The notes beneath the pieces are model-generated. The model ran no database searches, was not told the origin of the DNA, and saw only the letters and a program-made list of their open reading frames with translations. From positions 68,501 through 132,500 of the forward strand of contig JAKOGI010001963.1 in assembly GCA_029747015.1 (NCBI GenBank): a DNA stretch of 64,000 nt, read 5' to 3'. The position numbers were made by a program, and so were the translations under genes. This document shows positions 54,732 to 64,000 of this stretch, piece by piece. Position 1 is the stretch's first letter. Each line of letters starts with the position of its first letter. This stretch comes from Carnegiea gigantea. Lineage: Eukaryota > Streptophyta > Magnoliopsida > Caryophyllales > Cactaceae.

Positions 54732-57440
54732 TGATTTGTCTCTATTGGGAAATCTGTTGATTTGGATCCTAATAGTCCACATTCTTCTACTATTTACAGG
54801 GCATATTTTCTTTGGCATAGAAATAGACCTTGGGAATTCCTTGCAACTTCAATTCCCCGGAAATATTTAAGTAGTCCTAAGTCCTTAATATGAAATCATC
54901 AACTTCAATACTGCTTAAATCGAGCACAAGCATCAAGATTATTACCAGTCAATACTAGATCATCTACATATATCGACATAGCCATAAAGATGTCACCCTC
55001 CTTATAGGTGAACAATGAATAATCTAAATATGACCTGATAAAACTGTAATCAACTAGTTTGGAAGACCATTTGGCAAACCATTGGCATAGAGCTTGACGA
55101 AGCCCGTAAAGGGATTTTTGTAGTCGACATACCTCGTTGGGATGAGTTGTTTTAAAACCTGGAGGTAATGTCATGTGCACTTTCTCTTCTAAATCTCCGT
55201 GTAAGAAGGGGTTATTGACATCCATCTGATATAATTCTCATCCTTTTGCTGCAATAACAGAAAGAAAACACCTTACACTAGTCATCTTAGCAACTAGAGC
55301 AAAGATCTCGTGGTAGTCGAATCCTTCAACCTGTTCGTCTCCTCTAATGACTAGTCTTGCCTTGTATCATTCAAGATTGCCATCGAAATTGTATTTAACT
55401 TCGTATACCCATCCACAATGGATGGGTCGCTTTCCTGGAGGAAGCTTCGCAATGGTCCAAGTCTTATTCAATTCGAGGGCTTGAATTTCTTTAGCCATGG
55501 CTTCATGCCAATTAGAGTCTTTCACTGCTTCATGATAGAATTTAGGCTCCACAATCTTAGCGATAATAGCAAGATGATATCTGTGTGTATTAGAGAATTT
55601 ATCGCAAGCAACATAATCTACGAGGGGATAAGGACTACTTGAGGAAACCTTTTTGAGTGGAGTTGGAAGAGCTGCATGAGAAGAGGAGTTACTTGATGAT
55701 GCCGTATGACACCTGCAGTCTTGTAGATGGGTCGGTGCTTGTCTGGTGACCAGTTTCTCTTTCTCGGGCTGCATAGCAATATGATTCGAGCTGCTTCCCC
55801 TTGCTGTCGAATTAGTTCCTGTCCCGGGCCCAGTTCCCAGTGAATCACCCAATGCTGCCAGTCCAAGGCCTGTGGGCGGTCCAGGCCCATCATATGGATG
55901 CCTCCCCCTATCCACAGAATCTAGCACTTGCGCTGGTCCAGGCCTAATTGTTGTTTTCTATGGGTTGTCAGCCTGGACAGTGCTTGCTAGCGGATCCATG
56001 GGTTTGCATGGTTTCTGCCCCAGTCAGTTAAGCAAGATTTGGGCCATTATTGTGGGCCGATTCCAGAGCCTACTGGGAAGTTCCAAAAGCTAATACCAAC
56101 CAATCATCATCACAAATCCCACAGATTTGCTCTTCATGATTAACTATGGGGTGAGTTCTTTCTTTATTCTTATTTACAATAAAGGGAAAATTTTCCTCAT
56201 GAAAAATGACATCTCTACTAACAAACATCTCATCGGTTTATAAATCATAAATTTTTCATCTTTTCTTCCCAAATGGATAACCAACAAAGATACACCTTTG
56301 ACTTCTTCCCTCAAATTTGTATTTTCGCCTTGGGATTTTATAAGCATAACATAAACTACCAAAGACTCGAAAATGATCATAAGATGGCTTTTCATTGAAT
56401 AGGATTTCATAAGGAGTGTTACCATGTAGGATGGATGGGGGCGTTCTATTTATAAGGTATGCCTCGGTAAGTACACATTCCCCCCAGAAATCAAGTGGGA
56501 GATTAAATTGGAACTACAGGGCACATGCAACATTCAGAATATGCTTGTATTTTCTTTCAACTCTACCATTTTGTTGTGGAGTCTCTACCCAACAAGTTTG
56601 GTGAGGTATCCCATATGCCCCATAAAATTGCTTCATAGGCCCTGAAGTAAATTCTCTCTCATTATCACTTCTAGTAATGTTTACTTTGGTCTCAAATTGA
56701 GTATTCACCATCAAACAAAAATTCTTTAGGAGCTAGGAAACTTCACTTTTGTCTTTCATTAGATAAATTCGTGTTGCCCTATTGGCATCATCAACAATAG
56801 ATGGAAAGTAGTATGCCCTACAAAAAGACTTCACATAATAAGCGCCCCATATATCACAATGAATTAAATCAAAAATCTTCATAGCTTTATTTTCGCTAAC
56901 AGGAAAGGGAGCACGTGTTTGTTTAGCACGTACACATGCATCACACACATCATCTTTAGGCTTAATTTGAATATGACTGAAATGCTTTGATAAAATCTAA
57001 CTAGATGGATGGCCTAATCTATGGTGCCACAAATCGTAGGACACAACCTTATTTACTTAGATATCTGCAACAGCTATATCCTTGTAGAAATATACCCCTC
57101 TTCTCGGTTCACTCACTCCAATCAAGGTCCTCGTAGTAGGGTCCTATATTACACATAATTTTTCAGAAAACATTACTATGCAATAAATGTCTTCAATCAA
57201 TGATGCTATGAATATTAAATTACAGTTCAGGCTTGGGACGTAAAGGACATCTTGTGAGATCAACTTGGAATTCAGCTTTACTATGCCTTTTTTAGGGCCA
57301 ACGTCTTGTCTCATTAGGTAAATCAACGGGAATGGGTGCTATTTCTCCTATATCTGTCAACAAACTAAAATTCCCACTCACGTGACAAGAGGCTCCACTG
57401 TCTAATAACCATGTACCTTTACCCGATAGTTTCTCGTGGC
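54732..57440 (-). pseudogene. Copia element 3 Pol: protease, integrase, RT
   Basis: Minus strand from about 57440: protease with WLLDSGASCHVSG (catalytic Asp kept, about 57390), then DLPNE; pre-integrase wording WHHRLGHPS near 57030 and CDACVRAKQ (56948-56920); integrase HCDIWGAYY, SIVDDANRA and RSDNEREF, where Gly of DNG is Glu, and [11 protein letters not shown] (56560). RT 55540-54905: FYHEAVKDSNWHEAM, CGWVYEVKYNFDG, then [40 protein letters not shown] and IYVDDLVL (about 54950). Breaks occur near 55367, 55225 and 56733. RT catalytic YVDD is intact. Continues beyond the MULE at 48994. Confidence 0.88.
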
Positions 57441-59212
57441 TAGATTTCGGAGTCTAGATGAGACTCAGAATCCTCTATACCTACCCAGGAGTGAAGCCCA
57501 AACTGGAATAGTTGCTGCTGCCTGCTTTGTTTTCGGCACCTTGGGCTGTTTCTGTTTGAGGATGGGCTGCATAGGCAGCTTCTCGGCTAGTGCCGTTGGT
57601 GCGTCCTCTTCCAGCGTTGCTTCACCCACTGCCACGGCCTCTCCTTCCCCTAGCTCGGCCTTCACGTTCGCCACGATTGCTCCAACTAGGCGAGTATCCA
57701 ATAGCCTCCCAGCAACTTGTCTATTCATGACCCAGCTTCCCACAGTGTTTACAAGTGGGTTTATCACCATAGGATTGGGACGATTTTGCAGGATACCCAA
57801 CGGCAAAGGCTGCGGCATTGGCTTCGGCTCTACTATCTCGGCCAATCATCATCTTCTTGGGAGCTTCTTCTTGTTCTATCATATTGAAAATTTTATCTAA
57901 TGACGATAATGAATTAAGAGCCAAAATTTGACTCCAAATAGTTCCATAAACATCACCATCCAATCCCATTAGGAATTGATGCAATTTATCATCCTCCATC
58001 ATCTCGATCATCTTCTTGGTAGCCCCACACGAACAGGGTGGCACTCGGACATAATTCCCGAGTTCATTCCAAAGGCTCATGAGTTTTGACAAAAACTCGA
58101 CTACTTCTAAGTTGCCTTCCTTGCATGAAGCAAAATATCGGCCTTTAGTTTGTGTATCCTTGGAATATTTGGTATAGAATATCGTTTCTTAATGTTTTCA
58201 CACATCTCATGTGCAGATTCTACGTATGCCACACTTGTATAGAGCTTGGAATCAATTACATTCATGATCTAAGATGTGATCATTATATGGCCATGTCCCA
58301 GGCATTAGCCTCAGCCGAAATTAAGGTTGGCAAAAGAACCCATACCTGCCTAAAACCCGCAAAACCTGCACCAATGGGTATGGGTATGGGTGGCAAAAAT
58401 TGAAAAAAAAGTAGGTATGGGGCAGGTATTACTAAAATGGGTATGCGTATGGGTATGGTCGTACCCGCCCCATACCCATTTTATCAATACCCGCCTGTAC
58501 CCGTCTCATACCCACCCCATATAAAACTCATACCCGTTTGTTTAAAGTTCTAATTTGTTATGTGTACCTAAATATTTTGCTAGGTTCTTTGAGTTGTATG
58601 ATATTCGAAACTTCGGCAAAACATTTTGTTTAAAACTGTAATTATCAAGTACTAATTTATTATTTTGATTGGCAAATTTTTAGTCGTATTTGATGTGATA
58701 TGATATGTTGTCAGAAGTTTGGTGTTAATGTGACATATTAAGTATTTGATATCGAATATAGGTATAAAATGGGTTTAATTCTTTTTTGTCTATATATATA
58801 TCCGAATAAAACCCGCACACCCACTATACCCAGTGGGTATGGGTATGGGTATAACTTTACAATACCCGATGGATATGGGTATGTGTATTAATTTTGAAAA
58901 TGGGTATGGGTGAGGATACGGCTAAACCCGCCCCGCACCCACCCCATTGCCACCCCTAGCTGAAATTTCTCCTTCATTCACCTTAGGTTTTCCCTACTTT
59001 GCTTTTGGACCTCAAAGCTGTTCTCACAGCCTCTTCCCAAATATCATAATTTTTGCCATTAAACTTGATTGCAGTTATGATAGCTCCCAGTGAATCAGAA
59101 GGTGAGAGATAATATGGTGATTGATTTGTGATAATAAAGTCCTTAACTTTGTTCTTCTTTTCATCCTCCTTCCCATGCTTACGAGTTTTGTGTGGGATTT
59201 TTTTTAAGGGTG
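57441..59212 (-). pseudogene. Copia element 3 Gag, split by hAT MITE
   Basis: N-terminal part 59225-58983 (ITNQSPYYLSPSDSLGAIIT, GKNYDIWEEAVRTALRSKSKVG), the same signature as copia element 2 Gag. An ATG overlaps the primer site, but the true start is uncertain. After the MITE the core resumes (58092-57721: LMSLWNELGNY, HQFLMGLDGDVYGTIWSQIL, FNMIEQEEAPKK) with the zinc-knuckle start CKHCGKLGHE at about 57750-57721, then a frameshift into a Gly/Arg-type tail whose alternative frame (57845-57465) is a long but spurious open frame. Confidence 0.82.
58322..58958. mobile_element. hAT-type MITE, 637 bp
   Basis: Ends TAAGGTTGGCAA and TTGCCACCCCTA are inverted repeats of the YAGGGGTGGCAA type. 8-bp flanks GCCGAAAT (58314-58321) and GCTGAAAT (58959-58966) match at 7/8, the hAT signature. 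The interior repeats GGGTATGGGTATG and CCCATACCC. It lies within copia element 3 gag. Confidence 0.88.
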
Positions 59213-59224
59213 GCTCTGATACCA
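59213..59224 (-). other. Primer binding site, initiator tRNA-Met type (minus strand)
   Basis: The plus strand GCTCTGATACCA is the complement of TGGTATCAGAGC; it abuts the 5' LTR of copia element 3. Confidence 0.92.
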
Positions 59225-59463
59225 TAACGAATTTGCTAGAGATTCAGGAAGAAGAGGAAAGAAAGAACTATTGTGTGTATTTCTCTGTGTTTGAGCCGTG
59301 GGTATAACAATCATATTTATACACTAGCATTTGCATGAGACTTAGACTTCTACCTTATCTTGACAATTAGACTTCTACCTTATCTTGACAACTAAGTAAC
59401 CGAACTAATGTAGGAAACAAAATACAACCTATTCCTATTGGATTACAACTCCTACTCTTATTA
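59225..59463 (-). repeat. 5' LTR of copia element 3
   Basis: 239 bp. TATAAATATGATTG in element orientation (about plus 59306-59319) is the likely TATA box. Confidence 0.88.
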
Positions 59464-60073
59464 GCTTTTATAAAGCTTAAACTTACATGATGATGATGCT
59501 TCTCGATTAGGTAAATCTCTATTTTTTTGAAAGGAACCTTTCTGTTATATAGAAATTGGATGAAGGTGTTTTCCTTTGGGTGAACTCCCTAATGAAATTA
59601 GAGTTTGAACGATCGAATTATAGGGGCAGATGGTGTGCTAATATCACCTTCAGTATTCCATGCAATGCTATATCACAATCTCTCTCTGTGTGCGTTTGTC
59701 TGTCTCTCTCTCTTTTACACAATCAATTTATTTACTCATCAAACTATGCCATGCAAATTTTCTAGCATGCCATTTCAGCAATTGGTGGTAGTAAGAGAGA
59801 GTGTTATAAGATAAAAGGGATTTAATTTACTTTTTCAGTATAGGGTATTTCGCACCCTAAACTAAAAGTGCAGGGGCATATTATTTTTAGCACTCATAGC
59901 CACTCGCTCACTCTCTTTACTCTATTTGGAAGACATTAGCGGAAGAGTAGGTAAAAGCAGCTCTTATCCTTTCTTACTCTATAGTTCATTCACATTCTAC
60001 AACTTAGAAATTTCAAATCCTCTGCTTTTGTTCTTCCTAACTTCCGAATTGAAGGTTCCAACTACAGCTGGGT
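59464..60073. other. Anonymous DNA
   Basis: No gene or element recognised; short CT-rich stretches at about 59680-59715. Confidence 0.5.
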
Positions 60074-60602
60074 AATAGGTCGGGTCGGGTTCATGTCTAA
60101 CGGGCTGAAAATCCCTCAACCTGAACCTAACTCGTTTATTAAACGAGTTGGAAACCTTGGCCTATGTCCGTTTCATTTTTAAACGGGTTGACACATTTAA
60201 CCTATTTAAGATAAACAAGTCACTTAATTGCCTATTCATCCATTTAATATTTTCAATTAATACTTAATTACATGCCATTGAAAATTAACTTTACATTCCA
60301 CATTAAGTAGTTACTGCCTAAAGCTCCCTGCACTCATAATAATTCACATTTTCATATTTGTTTTTAAATTTTTTAATCTTAATTATCAAATAAAAGGGTA
60401 AACAGATAAATAATAAATGGATAAATGGGTTGACATGTTTCACCCATTTAACTATTTTTTATTTTATTTTTTGTGTTGAGAATCTCGACCTAAATCTAAC
60501 TAATTTAATTAAATAGGTTGAATGTGTTTAATTAAATAGGTTGAAAATCTATATCTAGACCCACTTAATTTATGTCAGTTTTAAGTTGGTAATCGTATCA
60601 GA
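60074..60602. mobile_element. Possible diverged MITE
   Basis: The left part GGTCGGGTCGGGTTCATG and repeated AACGGGTTGA / AAATGGGTTGAC words resemble the interior of plant hAT/MULE-like MITEs that imitate GGGTCGGGTT. The right end is not clear and no target duplication is visible. Confidence 0.3.
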
Positions 60603-61685
60603 TCACATTTCCCCAACTCCAATTCTAACATCAATCATAAATTATATTAGGCTTCTAATTTATTTTTAAACCACCAACATCATAAAAATGTGATATAATT
60701 TACAGTAGACATTGGTCTGTTAGAGGAGGTGTCGACCACCTCCAAGGTAGGTAATTTGGGTTCACCAAGGCCTGGCTGGTGCGCCAAGTACATAATTAAA
60801 TATGGGTTTTCATCAGAAAGGGTGCCCAAGAGGCTGCTGGATGCTTGCAAGTTGCTTCATCGAATTGGCTTTGGCTTGATACAAATCTTCAGCTTGGGGA
60901 CGATGAGGGTGGGCGGGTGAATTAGAAATCAGAAGCACATTGAGATCTCGAACCAGAATGAGAAACTGCATTCTTTGAGGCACTTTAATTTCTTTTAGGA
61001 CAGAGAAAAATCAGGTAACGGGAGGGATTGATGAGTTATGGTTGAGCGACGGCGGCTACTAATTTGGCAGCGATTTACAAGGTTGTTTGTAAGGGTCTCT
61101 ATGGTGTTTCCAGTGCACATGTGGGAAAGTGAGAGATAGAGAGATGTTTTTCTTCAACTAATAACAATGGTGGATTCAAATCCAAATCCAATCCTCCAAA
61201 AATCATGCCACGCGACGGGATACCAGGGATCTGATGTAGAAATCTTGCCTATAAATTGTAAAATTACATAGAGATTGGTTCCAATTGACTCTATATTTAA
61301 AAATTATAGACTACCTGCTACTCTATAGAAATAGAGCACAAGAATTTTAGAGAGACATTTTTCTTTAGTCCATATAATCTAAGATAAACGAACAGTTCAA
61401 ACTTGCCTTTTTTAACTATATAGATTTCGTACAAATCATGACAATGATCTACGTATTTTAAAAATTGGATCGAAATATAAATTTGCATTAATTTTTGATG
61501 CTTTTTGATGGAGAGGTTGCTGACCAAGAAGGTGTCCATGGTTGCATTTTCACTGGAGTACGTGATGATTGTCTAGTGGCGGTTGATTTTCGGGTTAGAT
61601 CAAGGTAGTGGTTGAAGGTGGAGAGTTGAAGGAAGTAGGAACCGGGCTAGTATGTAGGTTGTGATGCAGGTGTTGGAGGTAGAAG
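60603..61685. other. Anonymous DNA
   Basis: Nothing supportable. The 63-codon plus-strand open frame at 60729-60920 has no known motif. Confidence 0.5.
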
Positions 61686-62500
61686 TAGGGTTCAGCAAGA
61701 CTGGGTACCATATTGAAATTTTAGGAATCGGAATCGGGTGCTAAAATTTGAACTCGAATCCGGACCTGGTTGGGACCGGGTCCAATTCCAGCCACCCGGT
61801 TCCTAAATGATCTTTTTTTATTCTCATTTTCTCCCTAATAAAACAAGGAAAGTGAGAGATTGAAAGAAGTTGAGAACTTATCTGAAGCCAAATTCCTAAA
61901 AATCAAATTATAAAGCTAAATTAAATACGAAATAAGTAGTAAAGAAGATTCAGGTACATTAAAATAAACTTAAAGAATCGGAGAAAATGTTAATTAGAAA
62001 CCCACAATCAAAATTACAAAGTGAACGACAAAGCTAAAAATTATTTTAATTCACTTGAAATAGAGACAGACTGAGAGGGAAACTATCAAAATAATATAAA
62101 AATAAATATGTAGTAAGCAACAACGCTCATGAGGAGAAGACTTAAAGCTTGAAAGAAGAAATCAATGACGATTGAGATACATAAAGAGTAAATGGGGGAT
62201 AAATTGAAAGCAAAAAAGACAAATGGTTAAATTGGGGTAGGTTAGAGTTGGGTCTTGATACAAAAGACACATCACTTGAAGAATAAGGGTTTACTTTTTA
62301 TATTTTTAATCAAAATTCATTAAATTTTGACTGGGTACTGAGTCCGGGTCCGGGTCCAGAGTTTCAGAACTTGGTACCGAAACTGGTTATAACCGAGTCC
62401 TAAATTTTCGAACCGGTCTAACCAGAGCCGGATCCATAACCATCAGGTCCAAAGCAGTTCCAAATCTTAAACTGAATACCCGATTTTTTGCTCACCCCTA
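61686..62500. mobile_element. hAT-type MITE, 815 bp
   Basis: Left end TAGGGTTCAGCAAG, right end TTTGCTCACCCCTA; inverted repeats with a few changes. Flanks GGTAGAAG (61678-61685) and GACAGAAG (62501-62508) match at 6/8. Subterminal regions carry GGGTCCGGGTCCGG and CCGGACCTGG words. AT-rich core without ORF. Confidence 0.7.
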
Positions 62501-62814
62501 GACAGAAGGTGCGACAGTGTGATGATACAGAAAATGATAGAGGAAAGTGGAAAGTACTACTTGGGATGAGAGAAAATCCCATACATCGATTGGAGCGACC
62601 AAAAAAACAACTTGGAAAAAGCCATCGGTAATTAATTACCTAGAATACTAGGTTAGTACAAACAAGACCAAGGGGCTGAGACTTCATCCTTCAAGATTCA
62701 TAATCTTTATTAAAAGTAATTACAATAGTTGATAAGAAATTCAATCACCATAGGATTTTTCGTTTACTAAAAGATTTTTCTAAACCATTCTCCTTTTTTG
62801 ATAGAAAAGTACAC

Positions 62815-62859
<45 letters not shown>

Positions 62860-63158
62860 GTAAATTACTTTTTTATATTGTTCAAACCCTTGTTAGTTAT
62901 GTACTCTGATTTAATCTTCCTAACTTTCATTAAACTCTGAAACATGCATAGATTCTATACTTTTATTTGCTCCCTCTCAATCTTATTCTTATGAACCCTT
63001 TCTCAAATATCTTAATCCTTTTCTAACGAATCCTAAGGGTATGTTTGGGAGGAGAGTAACGAGGAGAGCAAAAGTCCATATGGGTAAGGTTGAATGAGGA
63101 TAACATAAAGAGAGTTGCACTTCTAGGTGATTAATAAAGAGTGATGAAAAACAAAATA
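62501..63158. other. Anonymous DNA with AT microsatellite
   Basis: A pure (AT)n tract covers about 62820-62857. No gene seen. Confidence 0.6.
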
Positions 63159-63584
63159 TTCCCTCCAACCGATTTGTTTCTATTTGTTGAAAAATACGCA
63201 CATTAAGAAATTTTATAAAAAATAATCAGTATCAATTATGTTGTTATAGCACTAGAAGTAATTGTTTCATTTGTTTAAGTACTAATTCCATAATTATTGT
63301 TGTAGAAAATATGCTACACAAATTCCATGATTCCTAATTGCTAATATCATCCCCCTCCCCCCAAAATCTGCAAATGCAAGAACTAAAACTCATGTAAACC
63401 ACTTCCCAATCTTAAGGTGATCTCCAATGAAAGTGGGTTAGTTTTTTAATGAAAAGTGTTATTAATCAACATCAAGGGTATAAAAGATAAAACAACTATT
63501 TTATTATACACATATAAAAATTATAAACATATTATGGGACATCCCAAAATGGAATAACAAGCAAATACTTAGGGACAGAGAGAG
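63159..63584. mobile_element. Stowaway-like MITE, 426 bp
   Basis: Left end TTCCCTCCAACCGATTTG; right end complement CTCTCTCTGTCCCTAAG; TA on both sides (63157-63158, 63585-63586). The ends are related to the CTCCCTCCRTCCC Stowaway terminus but diverged. Confidence 0.5.
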
Positions 63585-64000
63585 TAATCACTAATTAATA
63601 ATTATTTGACATAAAATTTCATATTAAGGTGTTGTTTGAAACTAATATAATAGTGTTTGAACAAAACAATTTGATACCTTGGTTGATGTCTATTATGCAA
63701 ATGTGGCTCATTGTCCTTCACACCTCAAAATTGGAGTGCCAAAAAAAAAAGTAAAGGTTTGAACAGGTAGTAACTCTCCAATACTCTATGGTCTTATTAA
63801 TTATCACAAACTCCTTTTACTCTCTTTCCAAAGCAAGCATAAGTGCTCTCATCTCCCTGGAAAAGGTAGGATGAATAAGCACTCTTATAGAACTTGGTTG
63901 GACTAGTTTTAGACTTTCATCACGAATATACTTGGACTAGGAGTTACACCAAGACACACATATTTTATATTTTAATTGTATCTTTATGAAAGGCGACACA
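63585..64000. other. Anonymous DNA
   Basis: AT-rich; nothing recognised to the end of the window. Confidence 0.5.

Larger units (their letters stand above)
48035..59463 (-). mobile_element. Ty1/copia element 3 (RE1-like), minus strand, two nested insertions
   Basis: 239-bp LTRs at 48035-48273 and 59225-59463, equal in length. Flanks CCTTT (48030-48034) and GCTTT (59464-59468) agree at 4/5. In minus orientation: PBS 59224-59213, gag, protease, integrase, RT, RNase H, then a polypurine tract at 48274. It is interrupted by a MULE (48995-54731) and a hAT MITE (58322-58958). Without them about 5.05 kb remains, a normal copia size. Same broad family as copia element 2. All ORFs carry stops and frameshifts. 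Confidence 0.9.

Noticed and set aside
57465..57845. 126-codon minus-strand open frame
   Set aside because: It is an alternative frame over the Gly/Arg-rich gag tail of copia element 3; the gag frame with the CKHCGKLGHE knuckle overlaps it.
60729..60920. 63-codon plus-strand ORF
   Set aside because: No motif, no homologue recognised, short and isolated.
1..64000. Host genes, rRNA, tRNA genes, plastid or bacterial insertions
   Set aside because: None supported. tRNA-like boxes are SINE-like or primer sites.

Overview
This is nuclear DNA of a flowering plant, probably a eudicot. It is AT-rich, has no bacterial-style operons, and is made almost entirely of plant transposable elements nested in one another. 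I found no intact host gene, rRNA, tRNA or CRISPR. Summing the elements bounded below, roughly four fifths of the 64 kb is transposon-derived. The composition resembles pericentromeric or otherwise methylated, gene-poor chromatin.

Layout. 1-1746: anonymous DNA and a hAT-type MITE fragment. 1747-5875: a Ty3/gypsy element with two LTRs that keeps gag and protease but has lost most of pol. 5876-9974: decayed antisense sequence with a local 224-bp tandem duplication and an inverted-repeat element. 9975-20227: a 10.25-kb Sirevirus-like Ty1/copia element with 1,579-bp LTRs, GTAAT target duplication, Gag, pol with most of RT deleted, a third ORF and three polypurine tracts. 20228-24548: decayed DNA, a solo LTR (22491-23494), a Stowaway-like MITE and microsatellites.

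24549-39660: a second copia element (261-bp LTRs) whose RT is split by a 10.15-kb insertion (28262-38412). That insertion is a tandem array, LTR-internal-LTR-internal-LTR, of a non-autonomous element with a tRNA-Asp-type primer site and one gag-like ORF with a CCHC knuckle. The whole array has a single ATATT duplication. It is the most unusual object here.

40150-47660: an antisense Mutator-like (MULE) transposase remnant broken by a 2.7-kb solo LTR, a CACTA-like element and a hAT MITE. 48035-59463: a third copia element on the minus strand (239-bp LTRs), interrupted by a 5.7-kb MULE with ~85-bp terminal repeats and two convergent genes (a mudrA-like transposase and a GRF zinc-finger/membrane protein) and by a 637-bp hAT MITE. 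59464-64000: more MITEs, an AT microsatellite and anonymous DNA.

How the parts relate: each copia or gypsy element once supplied its own Gag, protease, integrase and RT/RNase H. All are now broken, mostly by nonsense codons that fit C-to-T change. The tandem array encodes no enzymes and would have needed an autonomous partner.
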